A DNA stretch of 64,000 bases from Gracilariopsis chorda. Lineage: Eukaryota > Rhodophyta > Florideophyceae > Gracilariales > Gracilariaceae. Position numbers and translations under genes: made by a program. The stretch covers positions 248,001 through 312,000 of the forward strand of contig NBIV01000022.1 in NCBI GenBank assembly GCA_003194525.1. Reading direction: 5' to 3'. Positions 1 through 10,628 of this stretch are shown here, piece by piece. How positions within the stretch are numbered: the stretch's first letter is position 1; each line of letters begins with the position of its first letter. A model generated the notes under the pieces. That model had not been told where the DNA came from. It did not search any database and saw only the letters and a program-made list of their open reading frames with translations.

Positions 1-249
1 CGAATTGCTGGTCCTCTTCATACCGGCAAGTAACCACCGGAAGGTCTATAAACGATGGCGTGCGGCACTGCACCTATTGGATAGCCAGGAGGTCAGGTAT
101 TCGAGATATAGAATCTTCAAAGACATGAATCTTTCCGCGGAATAGGTTAATCTCTCTAATACTAAGAGAAATAATAATATCAAGCCAGCGCGCTCCAAGT
201 CGATTGAGGGAGTTCTTGGTCAAGAAATGCTTCACAATCTAAGTATCTG

Positions 250-1567
250 TCAGAACGTCGAACGTAGACACTTCCAAGAAGCACCAACACCTTTGAAGCG
301 CCACAATAAGAGCCAAAGGTTCTCTCTCATTTGCCATGTAGTTTTACTCTGCTTCCGTAAGCTTCTTCGATGTGTAGGCTCTAGTTCTGTCAAGACCGTC
401 AGGGTCAATTTGCTTGAGTGTGCCCCAACAGCTATTTGCAAAGCATCGATTTAAACGCGAAAAGGCCTGGACCAGTCGGGAGGAACGAGTACAGGAGCAG
501 TCATTAGCGTGCAATTCAAATATTCAAACGCGTCTTTAGCACAGTGGTCCCAATTACGTATACCCGAATGTTGTTGGAGAAAGCCGTACAAAAGGGCTGC
601 GCAAGCAGAAAAGTTAAAGATGAAACAGCAAAAGAACTGCATCAGCCTCAGGAAGCTACGAAGCTTTGTCAGGTTGATTGGACGAGGCCAGTTCCGGATG
701 ACATCGAATTTGTGAGGATGAACGCCTAGCCCATCGAAACCAACAACAAAACCCAGAAATTCCACTTTGTCCTTCATAGACGCGCATTTCTTGGAAGACG
801 CATAGAACTTATGCTCCTTCAAATGGCTCAAGGCCAGTCCAATATGCTCCAGATGCTCCTCTCTTTTATTGCTGTATATCAGGATACCGTCAATATACAG
901 AAGCAGGAAAAGATTAAAAGCCGTTTTCTCGATACCCAAAAGACACAGTCGGATCTGATGCAAGCCTGTCTTCAGATCTAACTTAGAAAAATAGCAGGCC
1001 TTACATAACCCGTCAAACCTTTCATCACAACGCGGCAGGGATGCATTGTAGCGCTTTTTGATACGTTTGATTCCACGATAGTCAACTCCACCACGCAGAA
1101 GACGCCCAAGTTCTTTCACAAGAAACAAAGAACTCGCATAAGGTGATCGAATTGGGCGTATCTTACCAGACCGCAGCAGCTTGTCCACGCAGTTGCAGGC
1201 AGCGACCAGCTCTGCAGGCGATAATTGATACAACGGGCGATGGTGTAGGACTGTAAACTAACATTTCAATAGCATGCTCCAAGTCACGCTTAGTTGGTAA
1301 GCCATCAGTTAGTGCCTCTTGAAAGAACTCCTCAAGTTCTTCCAGCAATTCACGCAGTTCAGCATCGTTTTCATTCAATAAGTCTGCTTTCGCTCCAGCA
1401 GACGCAGTCACCTCAGAGAAACAAACTTCAACGACATTAAAGACCTCTAAGCCCTGCTTCGGACGATGCAGTAGAATTCTGAAGCGATTCACTTGCAGGT
1501 TGTGAACTTCCAGCCGAGAAAAGCGTGGTACAGTATTAGCACGCAACGGCTGATATCGCACGAGCAC
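250..1567 (-). pseudogene. Ty3/gypsy reverse transcriptase and RNase H, broken
   Basis: Copied retroelement RNA into DNA in its intact ancestor. At 1163-1567 is the linker before the RT (GLPTKRDLEHAIEM). A frame change near 1235 leads into 451-1233 with Y.LSPAEL, IRPIRSPYASSLFLV, VDYRGIKRI and FSKLDLKTGLHQIR. About 35 residues are missing just before the catalytic loop, which reads YIDG instead of YxDD, so the enzyme would be dead. The thumb (EFLGFVVGFDGLGVHP) and connection (TAPVLVPPDWSRPF) follow. After an in-frame stop at 451-453 the same frame continues into an RNase H remnant (IAVGAHSSKL, then MRENLWLLLWRFK, where MANERELLALVLALK is expected). Confidence 0.85.
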
Positions 1568-1609
1568 TATGCGCTCGACATAATCAGCATCTGGAAATTC
1601 ATTAACGTG

Positions 1610-1879
1610 TTAAAGCATGCCCAGTAGCACATCATAGCGACAGTCGGCAACATCCCAGTTTCTGGAATAAGAATATGGGCCAGTACGGATTGTTCCATTC
1701 GCAATAATCTCCATTGCAATTTCATTGGTCCCTCGCTTTGGGTAATTGACGTCGACCAAAGCTGGTGATAAAGTCAATTGATGTTTTTGTGCTGTGTTAA
1801 ACTTCCCAAAAACTACGGTCGCAGTACAACCACCGTCTTTCGATACCCAGAATGAGATATCATGATATGTCCCATCCAT
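1610..1879 (-). pseudogene. Retropepsin-like aspartic protease fragment
   Basis: An 89-residue open stretch upstream of the RT in transcription order. It has a DGGCTATVVFGKF segment where retropepsins have the D[ST]G catalytic loop followed by hydrophobic strand residues. It ends in YDVLLGML, the conserved D-[VI]-[IL]-L-G-M segment that closes Ty3 proteases. The catalytic triad reads DGG, which is atypical and probably a mutation. Position between gag and RT supports the call. It would have processed the Gag-Pol polyprotein. Confidence 0.6.
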
Positions 1880-2219
1880 GACTAAAAAGAAAACACACTT
1901 TAGCTCAGTGGAACCCCCAGTAGTTTGGTTCTGGAACGATATGTCTGATTGAAACCTCCTTCATTGCATGTAAAGCATGCATTGTTTCAAGTATATTTGA
2001 AGCATTGATTGTTGAGCAAATTGTTCTTGATTTGTGTGTTACCGATATGGCACCGATTTTTATAGAATTGAGGGAGGTTGCAGCGTCCAGCGAAGACGAA
2101 TCACGGTCAGAGGGAGATGCTAATAAGATTGCAGAAAATGCTGCTCCAACACAAATGGTGATCGTCGTTGTTTCTTCGAATTCTTGATAGTCGGCTTTGG
2201 TTACCTCGAATTAAATCTT

Positions 2220-2740
2220 TGAATTCAGTTCACTCACAAATTTGTGCCACTTTTTTCTCGAAGTTATATCCGGAATAGTAAGAACAATATTGCAAAAGCA
2301 CGAAAGATAATCAGCCACGGATCCTGTCTGCTGGCAAGAACGCAGGGGAATCGCACACTAGCCACTCATGATCGTCTGAAACAAACTCCTTACGGATGGT
2401 ACTAGACAAATCTTCCCAGGTTTGAGAACCTGAACCAGCGTTCAGAGCCGTATACCGCCAGACGGCCGCAGTGCTTGTGAGCACGCTGGTAGCATAGAAA
2501 TTCGATTGTCATCAGACAAATTGACATTTGCATTCGCAAGCTGGATAAGATTGAAGTACTCTTCAACTTTATACAGCCACGTGTCAACAACAAGAAATTC
2601 TGTGCTCCACTGAAGACTTGCGGCTTGTTCCGCTTAAATTTGATCAACACAGAACAGTTTGGGTTATCCATAGCGAATGCTACTAGTGCAAAATTGGGAT
2701 TTGCTTTATAAGGACTGTTCTTCTGACAGGTCAATGATCT
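2220..2740 (-). pseudogene. Ty3/gypsy gag remnant
   Basis: Two minus-strand frames together read like a retroelement capsid. KPQVFSGAQN starts the fold, then WLYKVEEYFNLIQLANANV and SDDNRISMLPACSQAL in the neighbouring frame match the P.xFSG...W...E.YF...N......R pattern of Ty3 Gag. Frameshifts and a stop near 2450 break it. It lies upstream of the protease in transcription order. Nothing beyond the capsid core is recognisable. Confidence 0.6.
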
Positions 2741-3265
2741 TCATGTCTTGAGTCAACACAAGAGAACCCTCAGGTTATGTACGGTACTGGCTTTCGTAAT
2801 TGCGACCTTTCCCTAATCTGCACTCCTTATCTTTTCAAGTGTCAGCGCCAGAGATAGTACCTGTTACAATGTGGAAGCGTTATTCTCTGATGGTCTTTGA
2901 GCCCTTGTTTTTCTCTTTCATCATCCTCCAATACCGCCTATCTGCACATCTGGCTACCACAGGCATTCTTTTGCAATGATCCTCTTACGAACAATTACAT
3001 TTCACTAAGTCTTCAATTCCATACCTTCAAATTTATACTGTTGCAACAAGCGCAGATTTATTTTGTCTTTCATTTCATACAATCTAAGTGTACTCGTGAA
3101 GCCTGGGACCGTACAGTGGGCTTCTCCTGGCAGATCTTTCCCGCGGTTCAAAGCCAATCTACATCAACTCTACACTCACTGTTTGCGGTGTGTGACGATT
3201 TGACGTCACATCTCCTCAAGTCTCGTTCTATGCACAGAGGAGATCAGGTTTTTAGGCTTTTATAT
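2741..3265 (-). other. Presumed leader and inner LTR part of the older gypsy element
   Basis: No gene is seen. If element A and one TATAT are removed, this stretch joins 8520 onward and gives a TATATAAAAG box on the minus strand, followed by a leader running towards the gag remnant. Assignment as LTR/leader is inference from position. No partner LTR is inside the window to align with. Confidence 0.4.
3261..3265. repeat. Left target-site duplication of element A (TATAT)
   Basis: TATAT lies directly before the left LTR and again directly after the right LTR (8515-8519). A 5-bp duplication is normal for LTR retrotransposon integration and fixes the element's ends. Confidence 0.9.
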
Positions 3266-3483
3266 TGCAGCCGTTTCCGGCTGCATAGCGCTGGACGGAA
3301 CCCAAAAAGGCTACTTAAACCCTAGTTTTAGGTTACAATAGCGTAGGTATCTTATCAAATGCTTGCAGTTCTCAATTACGGAACACGGTAGTGGCATTTA
3401 AGCCCCAAGAACATCGCCTCTCGGTAAATCGAGGCATCGAACCTCACCTTTCCATTGAAGAACAACTCGCGTAGTTCGCCGCA
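3266..3483 (+). repeat. Element A 5' LTR
   Basis: 218 bp, TGCAGCC to CGCCGCA. Aligns end to end without gaps to 8297-8514. It contains GGCTACTTAAACCC and a GAGG...CCTC short palindrome. No clear primer-binding site complementary to a tRNA 3' end starts at once after it. TGGATTCAC begins 8 bases further on and is only a weak candidate. Confidence 0.92.
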
Positions 3484-3539
3484 GTGATCAATGGATTCAC
3501 TACATTACTTCGACGTTTAATTTCCTACGTTCGGTCACG

Positions 3540-4463
3540 ATGTCTGAAACGAAGTCAACCCCTGAAGGCGGCCACCACACGAATGAATCTATACCGGAAA
3601 TCCCATACCAGGAACCTTCTTTTGTTTCTACTTCCATCAATCATTTACAACTGGTGCGCACAGATTCTGCTTCAATCAGGAAGTTTCTTGGCCTTTATGA
3701 TCAGTATCGCAAGGAAATAACCGCTCGCACTCTACAACTTGCCGTAGTAGACTCTACGACGACAGAACCAGTCCTACCGGTTAATGTCACGTACTGTGTT
3801 GATCGGGAATGGCTAGAGTCTATCGTTGACCTCAAACTCATACCGGATCTTTCCGATCCTGACATGGTTACTGATGATATGCTGCGTATATTTTTGGAAC
3901 AGCGATCGCAGACGAAGCGGATATCTATTTCGCTCTCAGCTCTGAATGTGCTCATTGAGAAAGAACTTGGAATGGACATGTCTGACACATCCGCACCAAT
4001 GCGGATGGAAAATCTATTCGCGTCCTATTTGTCGATTCTGAGGCGACATGCACTGAAATCGGTCACGACATCTCGACCCAAAACAGCAATTGGCCACATC
4101 ATTTCGGCCGTGAAACCGAAATCTTTACGCACAAAGCTCGAATCATACATTGAATTCTCTTACATGGAACTAAGCAAAGATTTCGACGGTTTCTTCAAAC
4201 ATGCCGTGGCCGTGTCTAAATCTTTTGACGACCTTCATAACGGCCCTACCTCCCGTGGCTCTAGTTCTCGCTCTCGTAAAGAAAGAAAAAGCTCATCGTC
4301 GGAGAAAATGGCTGGAAACTCCGAATCAAGAAGGGCAAACAGTGAGCCGCGCAAATCACGTTCACAAAGCAGAACTCCTCCCCCGTGCCCCCACCGACCG
4401 TGCAAGAAGAAGGAATTACGTCACGGGATCGATGACTGTGATTTGTGTACTGATGAGGAGTAG
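3540..4463 (+). CDS. Element A Gag (capsid-nucleocapsid) protein
   Basis: Structural protein of the retrotransposon particle, 307 residues, starting at the first ATG 57 bp after the LTR. The N-terminal two thirds are a helical capsid-like region (IRKFLGLYDQYRKEI, then CVDREWLESIVDL). Next comes a Ser/Arg-rich basic stretch (about 235-275). A cysteine cluster (CPHRPC and HGIDDCDLC) is probably a nucleic-acid-binding zinc knuckle variant. A single TAG at 4461-4463 is followed in the same frame by HEYKAEFAAKKAADG, which looks like continued coding. Pol may be reached by stop read-through, or the TAG may be decay. No frameshift lies within Gag, unlike pol. Confidence 0.8.
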   Translation: MSETKSTPEGGHHTNESIPEIPYQEPSFVSTSINHLQLVRTDSASIRKFLGLYDQYRKEITARTLQLAVVDSTTTEPVLPVNVTYCVDREWLESIVDLKLIPDLSDPDMVTDDMLRIFLEQRSQTKRISISLSALNVLIEKELGMDMSDTSAPMRMENLFASYLSILRRHALKSVTTSRPKTAIGHIISAVKPKSLRTKLESYIEFSYMELSKDFDGFFKHAVAVSKSFDDLHNGPTSRGSSSRSRKERKSSSSEKMAGNSESRRANSEPRKSRSQSRTPPPCPHRPCKKKELRHGIDDCDLCTDEE

Positions 4464-6238
4464 CACGAATACAAGGCTGAGTTTGCGGCAAAGAAGGCCG
4501 CTGATGGACCTTCGAAATCCACACGCAGCCAGAAAAATAAGCAAAGATCCAGCGAGAATAAGGGCATAGTGAAAAGACTGCAGCCTTCAAAAGCCTCCCA
4601 CCCAGCCCCGTCCTTCGTCATCACCGTATCGGACGGCCAAACCTCCTTGGATGGTACTGGACGTTGTGACGACGTCAGCGACGAGAGCATCGTGTCACCG
4701 AGTCCCGCTGAGAAGGCAGCAGTAAAAAGGATAGGAAGAATTGCTGCCATCAAAACCACTCACCTCTCTGTCGCGCTGAAATCTGGTCCCAACCTGCAAA
4801 GCCTCGCATTTTATAGGACATGGACAGCACCGCGCACAGTCCTGCATCTTTCTTGGCTTTGGTCAAGATCACGTACTTGGCCGCGGATAATGACCTTGCA
4901 TGCGAGGAATTACTCATCGGCCGCCCTTTTCTACACCATCTTCGTGTAGACACGGAAACAATACTAGAAAAAAATCGGTTTGCCTTAAAAGGTGCAGGCT
5001 GTTCAGGTGTAGGAAACCTTGCAGTCGGTCCAGGTGAAAGTTACGTGAGTAGGTTAATGACCGCCAGACTACACAAAGATGCAAGCACCACAACTGCAAT
5101 TCCCCTCAAACCACCGCAACCAAACCGTCCCAGAGTCCACTATCACGCAGAAAAACATTTGCAGGACCCATTCCCAGATCCCTCGCTTCTTGACCCTCTC
5201 GACAGCGACCAACACAACGAAATCAAGTCAGCTGTCAACGAAATGGTGGAGAACGCGCGACACTGTGGCATGACCGACGGTCAGACGACCAAACTGCGCA
5301 GCGCTCTGGAGGACAAAATGGACATCTTCCGAGTCTCTCTCTCAGCAGGACCACCGGCAAAAATCAGACCATTAACGATCGAGGTATCCCCAGAAGCCAA
5401 AGCAGTCCAAGTCAGGCTTCGCAACTACTCGCATGAGCAGCGAAAGTTTCTACAAATCTTTGTTGAGGATCTCGTTCGAACCGGAATGGCCTACTCAAAC
5501 CCAACATCTCCATGGGCCAGTGCGCTCTTGATTGTGCCGAAACGTTGCCCAGCTCGTTTTCGCTTCACTGTCGACCTATGTCAAGTGAACCAGTACACCA
5601 TCAAGCATCAATTATCCATGCAAAACATCGAGCAGGGGTTGTTGAAACTCGCACACTCTATATTCTTCGCCACGTTTGATCTATCTCCCGGATATTGGCA
5701 GATCCCTCTCCATGAAGACTCTCGGGCGCTTCGGTCTTTCATAACATCCGACGGGATTTTTTCCCCAACGCGAGTCCTTCATGGCACAACCAATGCCACA
5801 ACTCACCTTCAATCAGTCGTCGCTGAGATATTTCTGAAGAAACTACGTCAATCCCTCGTGTACTGGCTTGATGAAATTCTACTACACAACACAACAGTGA
5901 AAGGACTTCTTCAACAAATTCGGAAGTTCTTCCAGGTCTGCAAAGAACACTCAATCCGTCTCCTCCCAAAAAATTGTATTATTCTTTCAACTTCAATCAG
6001 GTGGTGCGAAAGAACTATCTCCGCATTAGAAGTACGGTATGATCCACGAAAAATCAATACTCTGTTAGCAATGGAACCTCCGACCAATGGAGGTCACCTG
6101 CAGAAATTTCTGTGTGCACTGCAGTGGGTTAAGATGAGCGTACCCAACTTCTCCAAGATCATAGTACCGTTGAAAAACTTTTGGAAAAGGTGTACAAGAA
6201 AGCTGGAAAGCGTGCAAAGACTTCTGTGGCAAAGGTAG
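4464..6238 (+). pseudogene. Element A pol, first half: protease and reverse transcriptase
   Basis: The frame of gag continues to about 4.8 kb with a protease-like core (GRCDDVSDESIVSPS). A frameshift then leads into 4820-6238, which has protease-end residues (CEELLIGRPFLHHL) and a full RT: palm (SPWASALLIVPK, RFTVDLCQVN), FDLSPGYWQIPL, then the catalytic loop WLDE at 5864-5875, where WLDD/YxDD is expected. The D-to-E change at the second catalytic aspartate should cripple polymerisation. The ORF then reads into RNase H territory and stops. Retained only as a degraded copy. Confidence 0.8.
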
Positions 6239-8286
6239 ATCATGCGGCCCTCGGATGGTCTGAGATAGAAATACAGGCATTTCGAGCTTGCAAAGAGGCT
6301 CTTGCCCACAGCGTCACACTCGCACACAGGAAGGAGAATCAGAGACTCTTAGTATAGAAAGACGCTTCCAAAAACCTATGGTCTGGCATCATCACTCAAG
6401 ATCCGCTCTCCGACCTCACCAAACCACACAAAAAACAGCACCACAGTCCTCTAGCATTCTGTTAAGGTTTCTTTAACACCACCCAACTGGGTTGGTCTGT
6501 CTTTGAGAAGGAAGCGTTTGCCGTACTGTCTACGTTGGAACGGATGCATTGGCTTGTAGCCACCTCAACCGTATTTGATCTCTAAACAATTCATAACAAT
6601 CTTATATTCCTTTTCGACCCCCTCTCCATCACTGCTGATCTCAGCCTCCCGTCCGTTCGAAAAGTCCTGCGATGGGCAGTGAGGCTTAGCGCCTACAACT
6701 ACAATTGTTTCCATGTCAAAGGCACCGAAAATGTGTGGGATGATCTTCTCATTCGTTGGGCTGTACCTCGAACGTTCTGCCGATTGGTGCAAATTCCTAT
6801 TCTCCCATCACGCTCCGCCGAGAATTTCTCATGGCCGATGCCTGAAGAAATAATTGCACTGCAGTCAGCGAACAAATCACATCGTCCCGAAGGCCTACAG
6901 ATGTAAAACGGATTTTGGAAATTTCAGGATGGCGCTGTATGGATCCCTGACAATGCCGAAGATCTTCAGTTACGAATGTTCATCATCGCGCACACCAGCA
7001 CCGAGGCAGACTCCCAACCACAAACACGCTACAGAAATAATTCACATGGACCACTCTCACAGTACACATCCGTGCGTTCATCCGCGCTTGCATTCACTGC
7101 ATTTCTACTACCGGTGGAGAGAAGGTACCAAGTTTTTTTGGACCGGCAGTACACGGCACGGCACCCGATGATCTCCTACACTTCGACTTTCTGGAGATTG
7201 GACCGAGAAAAGGCAGCGAGAAATACATTCTCATGCTCTGCGACAACCATTCCGACTAGCAGTGGTTGTATGCGTTTTCAATTACAGCTGCTGAAAATGT
7301 GGCTTAGATGATCGTCGATTGGTGCGCAGCTTTTGTCAAACCAAAAGGGTCTCATGTGCAACGGACCTGCTCACTTCCGCAACGAAACTGTAAGCCTACT
7401 CTACAGATTTCTACATGTGTCGCATCACTTCACACTTCCATGCACTCCGTGCAGCAACAGAGCACTGGAGCGTTTAGGGAAGGAATTTATTTGGACCTTT
7501 AGAGCATTGAAATCAGAATTACAAATGGATTTCAATAAATGGACAGATTTGCTATCCGTGATAACGAACATCCTCAACAACTCTGCCTCTTCTCACTGAA
7601 TTAAAATTGCACCGGTAACCGCTTTTCTTGGCATGGAACCGTGTCCGCCCATCTCCTTGTTCTTCCGTTCCTCCACTCGTAAGGCTATGAAAGTTTCGGA
7701 AGTCACCCAAGAGCAGTGCGTTAACGTCATGGTCTTACGGAAAGCTTGCACACAGTTTCACTCTCTGTTACAAAACGCACTCCACAAGAACCGATAGGCA
7801 TCAAAGAAAAAGGCGTCAAGAGGCACTCTCTTAACTTTTGTTGAAGGTGATTATGTCTTGTTGGCGCGCAGCGATTTTCATGCGGGAGAGAAACTCGCAC
7901 TGCGATGGAACGGATCTCTCCGCATCTAAAAAGCTCTATAAGATTACGTTTTGTAGGTAAAAAATCTACGCAGTGTTCTAACGGAAGAAGTTCATGGTTT
8001 TCGCCTCAAATATTATCACGACAGCTCTTTGGACACAGAGGTCATAATTTCGCACTTCATAGCGTCGGAAAATGAAATGCCAGTCGCAAGTTTAATGAAA
8101 CTGGTAAAAGAAAAAGAAGGGCTCATGGTTCAAGTGTTCTGGAAAGGAATATGCACAAAGGAAGGTAATTTAGAACCACTGGCGAGGGTAGACAAAGATG
8201 TTCCCGTCTTGGTACAGCGCTTGCCTAAACGTAACAAATCTCCATGCGAACTGGTTCGCCACGCTCGTTTGCAACTCGCTTTTTGA
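6239..8286 (+). pseudogene. Element A pol, second half: RNase H, integrase, chromodomain-like tail
   Basis: Several frames carry RNase H traces (WSVFEKEAFAVLSTLERMHW), then an integrase. LHFDFLEIG (about 7170) holds the first catalytic Asp. GPAHFRNETV follows, but the second catalytic Asp is Asn (AAC at 7360-7362). ERLGKEF provides the Glu. A DDE integrase with D-N-E should be inactive. The last open part, 8029-8286, contains EVIISHFIASE, VFWKG and LEPLARV, a chromodomain-like tail that targets integration in related elements. Stops and frameshifts lie near 6350, 6470, 6585, 6905, 7310, 7600 and 7930. Confidence 0.8.
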
Positions 8287-8296
8287 AAAAGGGGAG
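8285..8296 (+). promoter_or_regulatory. Polypurine tract of element A
   Basis: GAAAAAGGGGAG lies immediately before the TG of the right LTR. In LTR retroelements this purine run primes plus-strand DNA synthesis. Confidence 0.85.
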
Positions 8297-8514
8297 TGTA
8301 GCCATTTCCGGCTGCATAGCACTGGACGGATCCCAAAAAGGCTACTTAAACCCTAGTTGTAGGTTACACTAGCGTAGATATCTCATCAAATGCTTGCAAT
8401 TCCCAATTGGGGAACATGGTAATGGCATTTAAGCCCCAAGAACATCGCCTCTCAGTTAATCGAGGCATTGAACCTCACCTTTCCATCAACGAACAACTCG
8501 CGTAGTTCGCCACA
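8297..8514 (+). repeat. Element A 3' LTR
   Basis: 218 bp, TGTAGCC to CGCCACA, pairing with 3266-3483. Followed by the TATAT target duplication. Confidence 0.92.
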
Positions 8515-8519
8515 TATAT
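8515..8519. repeat. Right target-site duplication of element A (TATAT)
   Basis: Matches 3261-3265 exactly and confirms the element's right end. Confidence 0.9.
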
Positions 8520-10628
8520 ACTGAAAGTGGTGACATACTTTCCACAGATTTCTAAGCCACGTGCAGTGAACTGGTGGGAGTGGCAGTGGCAGCACTCGAT
8601 CCCGGCTTGACGGTATTCTGTAAAACAAACTCACGTTCGTTTCCAGCTGAGTGGTGGCCGCTCATGTGCTTACCCAGGGCACATGGGTAGGGATGTTGAA
8701 GTATTGAGAGTGCCTTCGATCTGCAGCTCGCTGACACTAACTACACCATGATGTATCATAAACTCAGAAGATAAAAAAGACCACGCAGATGATTCTGTCT
8801 TCCAAAGCAGTGAGAAGTAGGCTGCAGTCATTGCGTTGCTGTTGGGGTCGTACTCGGCCAAAGAACACTAAAACAGTCCTAAGTAATATCACAGTACTAT
8901 GTTGGGTGGTAAGATTTGTACTGATAGCACGTTATAATTTGGCACAAGCTTGCGCAGAGACCATCTCTTTATAGAAGCAATTTTTATTTGCGAGGCAATC
9001 AACACTAACCCATTATCACTTCGAGATGCACACTATGAACAGTGTTCCATTCATTTTTTATCGTAGGAGCAGTGTGCTGGTTGGCATCACCATATGATGA
9101 TGAAAGTATTGTGAAGACAGCGAGCAAGAGATGCTGCCCTATGGTGTGCACGACCCACCAACGACCATGGTAGGTCCGTTCGTTGTGCTCTTATCTTGTC
9201 ACTCACTAAATAACTATTGGATCTACAAATTCCCTTGCAAGAGTCAAAACCTCTCCCTGAGCGAGCGTTGCCCACACTCTCGTCATTACTGATGCACTTC
9301 TCTCTTTGTTCTGCTTTATTTTCATGCGGCCTTTCTTTCCTTTTGTTAAGCTCTTGTAGTGTAATCTAGAGTAGGCTGCATTCGACTTGCTACACTTGAC
9401 ATTCACAAAGCTTTAAGTACAGAAGCTGGCTGAAAATATGTTGTCCTTTTGTTCGCCAGGCCAATACCATGGCTACATTAATATGTAGTAATAACGGATT
9501 ACCACTATACGGATAGTTCATTTTCTCGAGGGTTCGATAAACCTGATAATCGGATCTTGCAGAGCCCAAAGAGGTTTCATTAAACTAAAAAGCCAATGCT
9601 CGACTGCCCCGAACAAAAAGGTGGGAAGTGAAGAAGAGGTACTGCACAAGGTCTGTGGAGTAGCGCACTTTTTCTTCTCATTCTTGTGTCTTTCTCCCCT
9701 CGGTTTGCTAGATGCATCGCTGTCACAGCTTGACAAGAAGTTTCGACAACGAGGGCGATGCAAGGGGAAGCTTCTGTTCAATGACATTTCCAACCATTTT
9801 GAATTTCACTGGAGAAATCACTTGCTCACCAGTTTGGGAATTCGTATCTATGCAGATCACGCTAGCCCAAGATAAACGAACATCTGATTAAACCATTTTC
9901 GACGCATGCCTTGGTCTTCAAATGCTTCGCTATTCCTCCTGCCTGCTCGTTGGCAACGCGAAGGAAGCAAGTTCAAACAAGAATTGTCTTCAGAACACGT
10001 AATATTGTTCCCAGGCACAATTAGTTCTCTGTTTGAGGCGGTTTGTCTTCCCAAGGAGCATTGTCTACTTTTTTTGCATATCCTAATCATATGTTTGTAC
10101 ACACGTGACCATATTTGTGAGCGAAAACCTTTTCCAAGGGCTCGGCACTAGTTCTATAATTTAACCGGTGATAATGAGAACAATAGATCACTGCTGGGTA
10201 ACGAATGCTCTCACGGGTATGGATAAAAGTCATTCAATTAGTTGAGAAATATTCAACTCGTGTAACGGTACAAGGGTTACCAAAGGTAACCCTTACCCCT
10301 CATCCCTTATGATAAGTTGTCAACAATGTGCACAGCGTGTGACTGCAAGCTGTGGCCTTGGGTTATTATAGATAGAGTAATGATGGGCTTTGGAAGATGC
10401 CTCGTTCCAACATAATATGCTGCGAGATTAGGTTAGCTTCTAAGTAAAAGTACAGAGTTTCCAAATCCCTGACATGAATGTAATGCAGAAGTAATAAAGT
10501 ATATGAAACAAGGCACAAAGAGTATCTCGAGATAACGTAGGATAAACAAACCATCCTTCTGAACTTCTGTTTGCCTGCCAGCATCTGAAATCGTCCGCTT
10601 TAAAACGTGAGCAGGCACATCATCGCAA
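8520..10628. other. Gene-free stretch between element A and the THOC1-like gene
   Basis: The first few hundred bases are probably the remaining LTR half of the older gypsy element (inference). Beyond that only short random ORFs are present on both strands, none with recognisable motifs. One perfect 10-bp inverted repeat is listed separately. The last few hundred bases are presumably 3' flanking sequence of the minus-strand gene ending at 10629. Confidence 0.5.
10272..10294. repeat. Perfect hairpin AAGGGTTACC-AAA-GGTAACCCTT
   Basis: Ten-base arms with a 3-base spacer and no mismatch, about 335 bp past the stop codon of the minus-strand gene. It could be a protein-binding palindrome or a structured RNA 3' element. 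No function is shown by the sequence. Confidence 0.6.

Larger units (their letters stand above)
1..3265 (-). mobile_element. Decayed Ty3/gypsy LTR retrotransposon, runs off the left end
   Basis: Read on the minus strand, the order is LTR/leader (about 2740-3265, continuing at 8515), gag remnant, aspartic protease, reverse transcriptase and RNase H. That is the Ty3/gypsy order. Every domain carries frameshifts or stops, so it is a fossil. The integrase would lie beyond position 1 and is not seen. The younger element A interrupts the promoter side of this element at 3265/8515. The outer edge of its LTR could not be placed. Confidence 0.8.
3266..8514 (+). mobile_element. Element A: complete Ty3/gypsy LTR retrotransposon
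   Basis: A 5249-bp element with 218-bp LTRs beginning TG and ending CA, a TATAT target duplication on both sides and a polypurine tract before the right LTR. Order: gag, protease, RT, RNase H, integrase, chromodomain-like tail. The LTRs differ at about 20 of 218 positions by eye, so it is not recent. Gag is open, while pol has frameshifts, stops and altered catalytic residues. The gag-pol style (CDD-containing protease core, VKDT-type linker, integrase with LxFDFLEIG) resembles a family I know from oomycete genomes. That similarity is from memory and was not searched. Confidence 0.93.
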
